Assembly: GCA_030652635.1 (NCBI GenBank)
Contig: JAUSPW010000490.1
Span: 1-18,755 of the forward strand
Origin: Pseudohongiella sp.
GTDB taxonomy: Bacteria > Pseudomonadota > Gammaproteobacteria > Pseudomonadales > Pseudohongiellaceae
Reading direction: 5' to 3'
Length of the DNA: 18,755 bases
Part shown: in pieces, positions 1-6,817 of the stretch
Numbering within the stretch: the first letter of the stretch is position 1
Layout of the letters: each line of letters opens with the position of its first letter
Program-made: the position numbers and the translations under genes
The notes under the pieces: model-generated
Databases searched by the model: none
The model's input: the letters and a program-made list of their open reading frames with translations, nothing else
Told to the model about the DNA's origin: nothing

Positions 1-78
1 CGCCTGAATCAGACAACAAAGCTTTTTGAAGACCTGTGTTCTGTTGTCATCCGTCTCCATAATAAGAAAATCAGGCAT
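1..78 (-). CDS. Start of a gene overlapping the FAAL stop; possible acyl carrier protein (partial)
   Basis: An open frame starts with ATG at 78 and runs 26 codons off the window edge. Its start overlaps the end of the upstream ligase by 8 bp (ATGCCTGA, where TGA is the ligase stop). A strong GGAGGT ribosome-binding site lies about 8 bp before the ATG, inside the ligase's last codons, so the two genes are probably translationally coupled. The visible residues include RTQVFKKLCCLIQA, a short amphipathic helix of the kind that opens acyl carrier proteins. FAALs are usually paired with a carrier protein. The serine-bearing DSL motif that would prove this lies outside the window. I am fairly confident that it is a real gene and much less so that it is a carrier protein. 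Confidence 0.55.
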   Translation of the reverse strand, partial: MPDFLIMETDDNRTQVFKKLCCLIQA

Positions 79-1801
79 TTGATCTGACCTCCACCCGTGC
101 GTTTGGCAACCGTGCTGGCAATGCTTTATTTTCAGCACAAGCGGATTGCATCAAGTCGGTGTAGATGTCGAGACACTTAGAGCGCAGAGGTTTGCCACTG
201 CTGGTCAAGGGCAGACTGAAGGCTGGCAAAATCAATACGGTATGTGGGGTCACACCAAAAGTATCGCAAACCAGATTCTTTAGTTGGCGCTCCAATTGTC
301 TGTTGCCAAGTGATTGCTGATCTGGCCGCCGGCTGCGATGCTCGGCCAGAATGACAAAAGAATCGACATCATCAATCTGAATGCCAAGCGCTACGCAACG
401 TTGAAGCCCAGTATCGATGGTCTCCATTTGCAACAGGGATTCAATGTCCTCGGCGTGCAGACTGCGTCCCCTGACTTTAATGACATTTTTCAAGCGGCCA
501 CTGAAATACAAACGTTGGTCTACCACAAAACCCAAATCACCGGTTCGGAAAAAAGCGCCTTGCCCGTCGACTAACAAGTTGAAACTTTGCCTGGATAAAA
601 TGGATTGATGATAGTAGCCGGGAGACACCGACGCAGAGCTTATCCATATCTCTCCGAGCTCCCCGTCCGCACAGACTTTTCTGGAATTTGGATCAACCAC
701 TCGGATGTGGGTGCCGCCGTTGGATTCCTCATCAACAAGACTGCCTATGCAGACGCAGCTTTCCTCTCCATCCGCAGCAGATGCGAGGGATACACCTTTG
801 ACGCCACAGACATACAACGTCGATTCGGCCATACCGTAACAAGGAAACCATGCATCACTCGAAAACCCGGAGTCTGCATAATAGCGACTGAACTGTCGCA
901 AGGTGCTCGCTGCGATGCGGTCTGATCCACAATAGGCGATGCGCCATTGCTCCAATGTAAACGACGCGTGTTGTCGAGGAATCTGCCGCGCACAGAAACC
1001 GTATGCAAAAGCTGGCCCACCGGTGATTGTCACACGATACGTCGAGATCGCTTCTATCCAACAATGTGGATCTGCCAGAAAGTCCGTGGGATTCATAAAA
1101 TAATTGTGTATGCCCGCAAACATGGGTTGTAAAACATGCCCAATCAAACCCATATCGTGATGCAAAGGTAACCAGCTCAGTCCAATATCGTGTTGTGTGC
1201 AGCCAAATGCCTGGCTGATTGCAGCTAGGTTACTCATGACGTTTGCATGCGTGATCACTACACCTTTGGGCTTGGACGTAGAGCCAGATGTATATTGGAT
1301 AAACGCTATATCGTCGGGACAGATCGAAGGCCGCACCCAAGTGCGCTTTAGAACCTCATGGTCAGGACTATTTGGTCCTACGCTATGTATATCCGACACG
1401 ATCACAGGAATGTGTGATAACTCATGGGCAGGCAAAAACCGGGCAATCGACGAGCTTGTTAAAATGGCTGCGGCCCGACTTTGAACGGCGAGTGCTGCAA
1501 GGTGATTCCACTTTTTGCCACGTGGCCGCACGCTTGGCATGGGCCACGCCCCTGCTAGCAGACAGGCCCAGAACGAACGCACAAACTCGATATTCTTTTG
1601 CTGAATCAATAGCACTGGCGTGCGATTCAACCCACATTTCTGCAGATGACAAGCCAGCACAAGCGCTTCGTCAAACAGTCGGGCATACGTCAGAGTGTCG
1701 GTGCAGGTCAGTTCCCTATCGAGAAAAGAGTACAGCGGTTTATTGGGTGTTGCAGAAACGCCTGCTTCCAGCAGACTGATCAGATCCCGGTCCTTGGGCA
1801 T
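71..1801 (-). CDS. Fatty acyl-AMP ligase (FAAL)-type adenylate-forming enzyme
   Basis: This 576-residue cytoplasmic enzyme belongs to the ANL adenylating superfamily and should activate a fatty acid with ATP to an acyl-adenylate. The phosphate loop YTSGSTSKPKG is at about residues 170-180. SWLPLHHDMGLIG (209-221) is the hallmark of FAALs and FAAL-like ligases. YGMAEST is at 322-328, RTGDLG at 419-424, the hinge region GRLKN at 435-439, and the C-terminal TSSGK with the likely catalytic lysine at 533-537. The length fits the family. FAALs normally pass the acyl group to a carrier protein rather than to CoA, and a coupled gene begins at its stop codon. The ATG at 1801 is used. A diiron protein gene is divergent, with a CRP-like site between them. 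The natural fatty acid cannot be read from the sequence. Confidence 0.9.
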   Translation of the reverse strand: MPKDRDLISLLEAGVSATPNKPLYSFLDRELTCTDTLTYARLFDEALVLACHLQKCGLNRTPVLLIQQKNIEFVRSFWACLLAGAWPMPSVRPRGKKWNHLAALAVQSRAAAILTSSSIARFLPAHELSHIPVIVSDIHSVGPNSPDHEVLKRTWVRPSICPDDIAFIQYTSGSTSKPKGVVITHANVMSNLAAISQAFGCTQHDIGLSWLPLHHDMGLIGHVLQPMFAGIHNYFMNPTDFLADPHCWIEAISTYRVTITGGPAFAYGFCARQIPRQHASFTLEQWRIAYCGSDRIAASTLRQFSRYYADSGFSSDAWFPCYGMAESTLYVCGVKGVSLASAADGEESCVCIGSLVDEESNGGTHIRVVDPNSRKVCADGELGEIWISSASVSPGYYHQSILSRQSFNLLVDGQGAFFRTGDLGFVVDQRLYFSGRLKNVIKVRGRSLHAEDIESLLQMETIDTGLQRCVALGIQIDDVDSFVILAEHRSRRPDQQSLGNRQLERQLKNLVCDTFGVTPHTVLILPAFSLPLTSSGKPLRSKCLDIYTDLMQSACAENKALPARLPNARVEVRSNA

Positions 1802-1925
1802 AAGTAATTCCTTGAGTCAGTTCAATTCCATTTTTTGCCAGACATCGCCTGTCCACCAGTTAAGAATAATCAACAAAAAACAAGGGAGAAAAATATTTTG
1901 CCCTCTCAGCCTGATTGATTTTGTT

Positions 1926-1947
1926 AAATGTGAACTTGCGCACATTT
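1926..1947. promoter_or_regulatory. CRP/Vfr-like binding site between divergent FAAL and diiron genes
   Basis: The 22-bp palindrome AAATGTG-N8-CACATTT has perfect 7-bp arms. By hand alignment it matches the E. coli CRP consensus palindrome at 18 of 22 positions, with core TGTGA-N6-GCACA. It sits 124 bp upstream of the FAAL start and 110 bp upstream of the preferred diiron start, so it could act on either or both genes. Binding by a CRP-family regulator is inferred from the match. Confidence 0.65.
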
Positions 1948-1976
1948 TTGAGTATTCAACTGCGAGTACCCAAAAT
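1948..1976 (+). promoter_or_regulatory. Possible sigma70-type promoter for the diiron gene
   Basis: TTGAGT (1948-1953) and CAAAAT (1971-1976) are separated by 17 bp and lie directly next to the CRP-like palindrome. This puts the palindrome centre roughly 45 bp upstream of the expected transcription start, close to class II activator geometry. The -10 box matches the consensus at only 4 of 6 positions, so this is tentative. Confidence 0.3.
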
Positions 1977-2057
1977 GAGTCTGACGGCTGCCCAATTATT
2001 CGTCTTCAATAGGGTTAATTGTCATATACAAAATTGCAAGGATACCTACCTGATTTC

Positions 2058-3044
2058 ATGAACAGCACATCAACAAAAAGCAGTAGCAGCAACTTGAGCG
2101 ATGGGTCACATCTGTTCAGTCAACAGCACCCTGGCAAAATATTATGGAATCCGCATACCATTGAGTCGCCTGGGTCCAACGCTTGTATCAGGCTGAGCAA
2201 ACTCGCAGAAAAGAAGCGCTGGAACCCTGACACCGATATTGACTGGACAAGCGACACTATCAGGGAGCAATTCCCCTGTCAGAAAGCAGCGGACCCTCTT
2301 GTTGGATTTAGTGAATATGAAAAACTTCCACTCAACAAAAAACTGCAAATAAGCTGGCAACGCCATAGCATGGAAATCAGCGAAATACTGCATGGAGAGC
2401 AACTGGCGATGTTATGTGCCTCGCAGTTGATTACGCTTATGCCTTGTATGGAAAGCCGACTATTTGCAAGTCGGCAGGCTGCCGATGAAGCACGACACAT
2501 CGAGTTCTTCAAAACGTATATGAACACACTGGATTTGACAATCCATCAACCGAGCCCAGCGATCAAAGCCCTGTCAATAGAGGCTCTGGAGAGCCCGCTT
2601 TGGGAAGTCAAATTGTTGATCTGTCAGATTTTGATCGAAAGTCTCGCAATGGCTCAATTCAGCCATCTTTCGCACACCAGCCTTGTTCCCGCACTCAGAC
2701 AGGGTTTACGACGAATCATGGACGATGAAGCAAGGCACGTCAGATTCGGGACGGACTATCTTGCTGGCTGGTTCCGGCATCACACCTCAGAGCAATCAGG
2801 CTACTACGGCCAATACCTTGTTGATCAGGCCTTGAAACTGGCGTCCTCCGACAACCTCAGCGTAACAATCGGCAAACCGCTGGGATGGGATATTCGCGAA
2901 TTGCGACGTCATCTCAGGCAACACCGGGTCAACAATCCAGCGTTCATCCACCAACGCTTTAGACAACTCTCTATTAATATCAAAGCGATAGGAATGATGG
3001 ACAACAAGCTCGAGCAACGTCTTCTGCGTTTTTCGGGTAGGTAG
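2058..3044 (+). CDS. Ferritin-like diiron protein, putative acyl-chain oxygenase/oxidase
   Basis: The predicted protein has 328 residues. It shows the full ligand pattern of an R2/ferritin-like four-helix diiron site: a Glu in LHGEQLA (about residue 114), DEARH (Glu144, His147), a Glu in ILIESLAM (about 194) and a second DEARH (Glu224, His227). Spacings of roughly 30-50 residues fit four antiparallel helices. The paired ExxH motifs argue against a plain ferritin and for an O2-activating enzyme. It lacks the extra histidine ligand that AurF-type N-oxygenases carry before the last ExxH. Divergence from a FAAL gene suggests a carrier-bound fatty acyl substrate (inference). ATG 2058 is preferred, with AAGGA about 15 bp upstream. 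A TTG at 2019 with AGGG close by would add 13 residues. The N-terminal 30 residues are Ser/Asn-rich and look disordered. Confidence 0.75.
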   Translation: MNSTSTKSSSSNLSDGSHLFSQQHPGKILWNPHTIESPGSNACIRLSKLAEKKRWNPDTDIDWTSDTIREQFPCQKAADPLVGFSEYEKLPLNKKLQISWQRHSMEISEILHGEQLAMLCASQLITLMPCMESRLFASRQAADEARHIEFFKTYMNTLDLTIHQPSPAIKALSIEALESPLWEVKLLICQILIESLAMAQFSHLSHTSLVPALRQGLRRIMDDEARHVRFGTDYLAGWFRHHTSEQSGYYGQYLVDQALKLASSDNLSVTIGKPLGWDIRELRRHLRQHRVNNPAFIHQRFRQLSINIKAIGMMDNKLEQRLLRFSGR

Positions 3045-3057
3045 TTTACGCACTACC
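3040..3057 (+). terminator. Weak hairpin at the end of the diiron gene
   Basis: GGTAGT-TTACGC-ACTACC forms a perfect 6-bp stem with a 6-nt loop and includes the TAG stop. It is not followed by a clear T tract (AATACCCCTTTCC follows), so intrinsic termination is doubtful. Confidence 0.25.
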
Positions 3058-3140
3058 AATACCCCTTTCCTTGTTCTACAATCGGGCTTGACGTTTTTAA
3101 ACAACCATCGCTCTTTTCAGCGCTTTTGCGAGTTATTGCC

Positions 3141-3905
3141 ATGATCACATCGCCCGATCTTAACGTTACATACCAGCTTGACCACGGTGTATTTGTGCTG
3201 CAGATCGATCGGCCGGACAAAAAGAATGCCCTTACTCAGACTATGTATGCCGCGCTGGCAGACGGCATCAAAATGGCCGATCAACACAGCGAAGTGCGCG
3301 TCATCCTGATCCGCGGCACCGAGGGCTGTTTTACCAGTGGTAATGACGTCAACGACTTTGTGAAAGCGCAAGACATGGGCACTGAACGGCCGTCCGTACA
3401 GTTTATGAAGGCCATTGCGTTTGCCCGCAAACCGGTGATTGCAGCCGTGGGCGGCATGGCGATTGGCATTGGCACCACCATGCTGTTCCATTGTGACCTG
3501 GTTTACGCAGCGGAGGATGCCTTCCTGCAACTGCCGTTCACCAATCTGGGTCTGTGTCCGGAAGCTGGCTCCAGCCTGTTATTGCCACAAATCATCGGTC
3601 ACCAGCGCGCCAGCGAGATGTTGCTGTTGGGTGAGCGCATTTCTGCGGCCAAAGCCAAAGAGTTTGGCATTGTGAACGATGTGTTACCGGCCGCTGGTTA
3701 CCTGGAACATGCCATGAACAAGGCCCATCATCTGGCCAAATTGCCAGCTGACTCGGTGCAGACCTCCAAAGCCTTGATGAAGCGTAATCAGGCCACACCC
3801 ATGAATGAGACCATTCAGGCTGAACTGCTGCAGTTCTCGCGCTTGTTACAGTCACCAGATGCACAGGCCATCATCCAGGCATTTTTAAACAAAAAGAAAG
3901 CTTGA
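3141..3905 (+). CDS. Enoyl-CoA hydratase/isomerase (crotonase) family protein
   Basis: This 254-residue crotonase-fold enzyme is expected to act on enoyl-CoA thioesters in fatty acid degradation. The two oxyanion-hole segments are FTSGND (64-69) and the glycine-rich AVGGMAIGIGTTM (102-114). The acid/base glutamate is in LCPEAGSS (Glu141). The position that holds the second glutamate in classical hydratases is in QLPFTNLGL and lacks a Glu. This single-glutamate arrangement is typical of delta3,delta2-enoyl-CoA isomerases and related side-chain-specific crotonases, so isomerase is as likely as hydratase. ATG 3141 is preferred over an in-frame TTG at 3126; the ribosome-binding site is weak. It is transcribed alone and convergent with the J-domain gene, 17 bp away. 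TACAAT (3077-3082) and TTGACG (3088-3093) upstream are possible promoter parts but are not well spaced together. Confidence 0.88.
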   Translation: MITSPDLNVTYQLDHGVFVLQIDRPDKKNALTQTMYAALADGIKMADQHSEVRVILIRGTEGCFTSGNDVNDFVKAQDMGTERPSVQFMKAIAFARKPVIAAVGGMAIGIGTTMLFHCDLVYAAEDAFLQLPFTNLGLCPEAGSSLLLPQIIGHQRASEMLLLGERISAAKAKEFGIVNDVLPAAGYLEHAMNKAHHLAKLPADSVQTSKALMKRNQATPMNETIQAELLQFSRLLQSPDAQAIIQAFLNKKKA

Positions 3906-3922
3906 TGGCTGAGCGGCGGCAC

Positions 3923-4690
3923 TCAATCCGCCAACAAAAAATCGCGCGCAGCATTGATACGCTGCGCAAGATAATCTGAACCACCCCGATCCGGATGCAG
4001 CTTCTGCATCAAGCGCCGATGCGCCAGCGTGATTTCCTCCGCGCTGGCGCCCGCTGACAAACCCAATATCTCAAGTGCGAGTTCTTCCGTCATGTCTGAC
4101 CCGCTTGCGGATGCCCGATGAGCACTGGTGCTGCCGGCGGCCGCAGGATCCTCACGCCAGTCGGGATGCATACGGTCAAGGTAGGCCTCCAGTAACTGTA
4201 AGGAATCGGCGTCCTGCTGGCAGGCGGTGGCCAGCGCCAGCAGTTGTGTCATATCCAGTTCAGACAGCCGTTTGCCTTGAAACACGCCCTGCAGGATCTC
4301 GCCATCCATACTGCCGCTCTGGTGTTCCAGACTCATATCCAGCCAGGGAGTGCGAATGCTGGAGGCGCCAGGTTTGCTGCTGGCCGCGCGCCCCCAACTT
4401 CGATTGTTACCCCATTTGCTCTGCCCCATTCTCAGCAAAGGCAAGAGCCGGATAAGCAGATGCACGTTGCGTAACATAAAACTCACAATAAAAATGATCG
4501 GCGCTAACAGTGCCTGAATCGGCAAGCGTCCCATCACAATCAGGATCACTACCACCAATAACAGAGCCGTAATCCCCACCAGCCAACGAAACTGCGATGG
4601 CGTCAGTGCGTAACGTTGCTTGAGGTTGCGCAGCCCCCACCAAGCGAGTAGCGCCAGCAACAAGGGGGCGAGTAGTCGAATAATCAGCAT
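3923..4690 (-). CDS. Membrane-anchored protein with C-terminal J domain
   Basis: This is a 255-residue predicted inner-membrane protein. The first about 85 residues contain three hydrophobic segments (about 3-20, 35-54 and 57-73). A cytoplasmic linker follows, with a conserved-looking stretch (LQGVFQGKRLSEL, then CQQDADSLQLLEAYL, then a Trp-Arg-Glu). The last about 53 residues are a J domain with the diagnostic HPD at 232-234 in KLHPDRGG. The J domain should stimulate the ATPase of DnaK (Hsp70) near the membrane, as in the TIM14/Pam18-type layout with the J domain at the C-terminus. The longer frame starting at 4771 is rejected because it runs into the upstream gene. ATG 4690 has AAGGA about 13 bp upstream. 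The gene lies 46 bp downstream of a vWA gene on the same strand and is probably cotranscribed with it. The client is unknown. Confidence 0.85.
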   Translation of the reverse strand: MLIIRLLAPLLLALLAWWGLRNLKQRYALTPSQFRWLVGITALLLVVVILIVMGRLPIQALLAPIIFIVSFMLRNVHLLIRLLPLLRMGQSKWGNNRSWGRAASSKPGASSIRTPWLDMSLEHQSGSMDGEILQGVFQGKRLSELDMTQLLALATACQQDADSLQLLEAYLDRMHPDWREDPAAAGSTSAHRASASGSDMTEELALEILGLSAGASAEEITLAHRRLMQKLHPDRGGSDYLAQRINAARDFLLAD

Positions 4691-4736
4691 GCGTGTCTGG
4701 TGTTCCTTGTTAACAACTAAATCACAATAAACGGGC

Positions 4737-5477
4737 TTAACGCTTAAGCTGGTGCCCGAGCAAACCCACACTGGGATGTGCGCTCTTGCTGAAGTTCTGC
4801 AAGGCCTTCAATCCGCCACTGGCATAGACCGCGACCGCCTTTAACAGATCACGTAATTGACCTGCACTGGCATGATCAAATGGTGCGTACGCGCCGCCCG
4901 ACAGTCGCGCCATCTCGGTGAAGCAGCGCCGCGCCGCGTCATCATTGCCTTCCTGAAACATAAACAAAGGCACATTGAGCAAGCCGAGCTCACCGGCTTT
5001 GTGGCAAAGCACATCGATATTCTCTTCGACACAATCACCGATATAGACCACCGCATGCACTTTTTCCTGCCGGGTTTCCTGCAAGATGTGCTGCAGCAGG
5101 CGCTCTATTTTGGTAATGCCCGCCTCACAGCGGATACCGGTCATCAGCGCAAGCAGACGTTTGGAGTCCTGCAGCCAGTCGCTGGCCCTGAATTCTGCAA
5201 AACCTCGAAAGTACGCCAACTGCAGTTGCAGCCCCCCCAGTGATTGCGCACTGGAGAACATCTCCGCCTGCAGCTGCATGGCTTGATCCCAGGTGGCACC
5301 CCGGCTGGCTGTCGCATCCAGTGCAAAAATCAAGCGACCGGCACGCCCTTGAGTATTGACCTTGGGCATGCTGGCAACCTGTTGCAGGAAGGCGCTGACA
5401 TCGTTGCTGCGCGCAGGCATCGTGGATGCGGTCTTTTCTGCTTTTTTGAGCGTGAACAACTCTTTCAGATCTTTCAT
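4737..5477 (-). CDS. von Willebrand factor A (vWA) domain protein
   Basis: This 246-residue protein has no signal peptide or membrane segment and is therefore probably cytoplasmic. A vWA-like fold is suggested by the beta strand and metal-binding motif LIFALDATASRG (DxTxS at residues 54-58), a threonine in AGITKIE (about 122) and an aspartate in VVYIGDCVEE (148). Together these could form a complete MIDAS site. Such domains bind protein partners through a divalent metal. It lies between an acyl-CoA dehydrogenase gene (83 bp upstream) and the membrane J-domain gene (46 bp downstream), all on the minus strand, which suggests that it works with the J protein. ATG 5477 is chosen; TTG 5501 would add eight residues but has no ribosome-binding site. 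No specific function can be assigned. Confidence 0.75.
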   Translation of the reverse strand: MKDLKELFTLKKAEKTASTMPARSNDVSAFLQQVASMPKVNTQGRAGRLIFALDATASRGATWDQAMQLQAEMFSSAQSLGGLQLQLAYFRGFAEFRASDWLQDSKRLLALMTGIRCEAGITKIERLLQHILQETRQEKVHAVVYIGDCVEENIDVLCHKAGELGLLNVPLFMFQEGNDDAARRCFTEMARLSGGAYAPFDHASAGQLRDLLKAVAVYASGGLKALQNFSKSAHPSVGLLGHQLKR

Positions 5478-5560
5478 GGTCAGTCGGCTCAGGTTTTCCA
5501 AAATTCAAACCGAGTTTAACAAAGCCTGTCGCGTAACCATAGCCAACAATCGTTTGTCAC

Positions 5561-6727
5561 TCAGTATGACTTGGGCAAACCCAATACCCGCTCGGCTATA
5601 TAGTTGAGCACCATCTGCGGGCTGACCGGTGCTATCTTTGGAATCATGATTTCGCGCATATAGCGCTCTACGTGATACTCCTTGGCATACCCGTAACCAC
5701 CCAAGGTATTCATGGCGCGCGTGCACGCTTTAAAAGCCGCCTCGGCACTCAGATACTTGGCGCCGTTGGCAAACTGGCCACAATCCAGACCTTGATCGTA
5801 AAGACTGGCGGCTTTGAACACCATCAGATCCGCGGCCTCCAGCTCACACCAACTTTCTGCCAGGGGATGTTGAATGCCTTGGTTCTGGCCAATCGGCCTG
5901 CCAAACACCACTCGCTCCTTTGCATAGTCAGTGGCGCGGGCCAGGGCTGCGCGACCAATACCAACGGACTCTGCTGCGATCAGAATGCGCTCAGGGTTCA
6001 AACCATCGAGCAGATAACGGAATCCCTTGCCCTCTTCTCCTATGCGATCTTCCAGCGGGATGGGTAGGCCGTCAAAAAACACCTGATTGGAGTCCACGGC
6101 CTTGCGGCCCATTTTTTCGATTTCGGTGATCTGCACAAAACGTCGGTCCAGATCGGTATAAAACAAAGACAGGCCATCAATGGGTTTTTTGCATTGATCT
6201 ATCGGCGTGGTGCGTGCGATCAACAGAATCTTGTTGGCCTGCTGCGCGGTGGATGTCCAGACTTTGGTGCCGTTGACAACATAGTGTTTACCGTCCCACT
6301 GCGCCCGAGTGTTCAGCGCTGCCGTGTTGAGACCCGCATCTGGCTCTGTGACACCAAAGCAGGCGATATCGCGGCCGGCGATCAACGGGCGCAACATACG
6401 CTCCTTTTGCTCAGCGGTACCATGTTTGACGATGGGGTGTGGTCCAAAAATATTCAGATGAATGGAGGAGCATGCGGCAAACGCGCCCCCGGATTCAGCG
6501 ATGGTTTGCATCAGTATGGAGGCTTCTACAATACCCAGATCAGAACCACCATACTCAGCGGGCATGGCTATTCCAAGCCAGCCCCCTTCTGCCATCGCGC
6601 GGGTGAACTCGTGGGGAAAGCGGCCATCGTGGTCACGGTCAAACCAGTAGTTGTCATCAAAGGGCTGACAGACTTTTTTTACCGCGGCACGGATGGCCAG
6701 TTGATCCGCTGTTAATTCAAAGTTCAC
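5561..6727 (-). CDS. Acyl-CoA dehydrogenase
   Basis: This 388-residue FAD enzyme should catalyse alpha,beta-dehydrogenation of an acyl-CoA, the first step of beta-oxidation. The N-terminal helical domain opens NFELTADQLAIR. The FAD/acyl-binding signature ACFGVTEPDAG and the strand WTSTAQQANKILLIART follow. The C-terminal domain has RVVFGRPIGQNQGIQHPLAE and TLGGYGYAKEYHVERYMRE, where the Glu after YGYAK is in the position of the catalytic base of medium-chain enzymes. The tail PVSPQMVLNYIAERVLGLPKSY replaces the common IYEGTSQIQ segment. The start is GTG 6727, preceded by GGGAG about 9 bp upstream; the longer TTG start at 6769 would place that ribosome-binding site inside the gene. It lies 90 bp downstream of the BlaR-like gene. 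The substrate cannot be read from the sequence. Confidence 0.92.
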   Translation of the reverse strand: MNFELTADQLAIRAAVKKVCQPFDDNYWFDRDHDGRFPHEFTRAMAEGGWLGIAMPAEYGGSDLGIVEASILMQTIAESGGAFAACSSIHLNIFGPHPIVKHGTAEQKERMLRPLIAGRDIACFGVTEPDAGLNTAALNTRAQWDGKHYVVNGTKVWTSTAQQANKILLIARTTPIDQCKKPIDGLSLFYTDLDRRFVQITEIEKMGRKAVDSNQVFFDGLPIPLEDRIGEEGKGFRYLLDGLNPERILIAAESVGIGRAALARATDYAKERVVFGRPIGQNQGIQHPLAESWCELEAADLMVFKAASLYDQGLDCGQFANGAKYLSAEAAFKACTRAMNTLGGYGYAKEYHVERYMREIMIPKIAPVSPQMVLNYIAERVLGLPKSY

Positions 6728-6817
6728 TTTTTTATTCTCCCGGGCCTGTTTGTAAGCATGCCGGGACAATATCAGATCAAACCTTATTATTCATATGGCG
6801 ACAGTCAAACAGATTGC

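Noticed and set aside
314..1779. Several plus-strand open frames opposite the FAAL gene
   Set aside because: They are shadows of a gene with clear adenylation motifs and have no family features or good ribosome-binding sites.
3915..3932. GGCGG-N8-CCGCC hairpin between the crotonase and J-domain genes as a bidirectional terminator
   Set aside because: The stem is only 5 bp and neither strand has a T tract directly after it; half of it is J-domain coding sequence.
4691..4771. Longer J-domain protein starting at 4771
   Set aside because: It would overlap the vWA gene's coding end by 35 bp and add residues with no conserved character; ATG 4690 leads directly into the first membrane helix.
6728..6769. 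TTG start at 6769 for the acyl-CoA dehydrogenase
   Set aside because: The GTG at 6727 has a well-placed GGGAG site and gives the usual N-terminus of the family.
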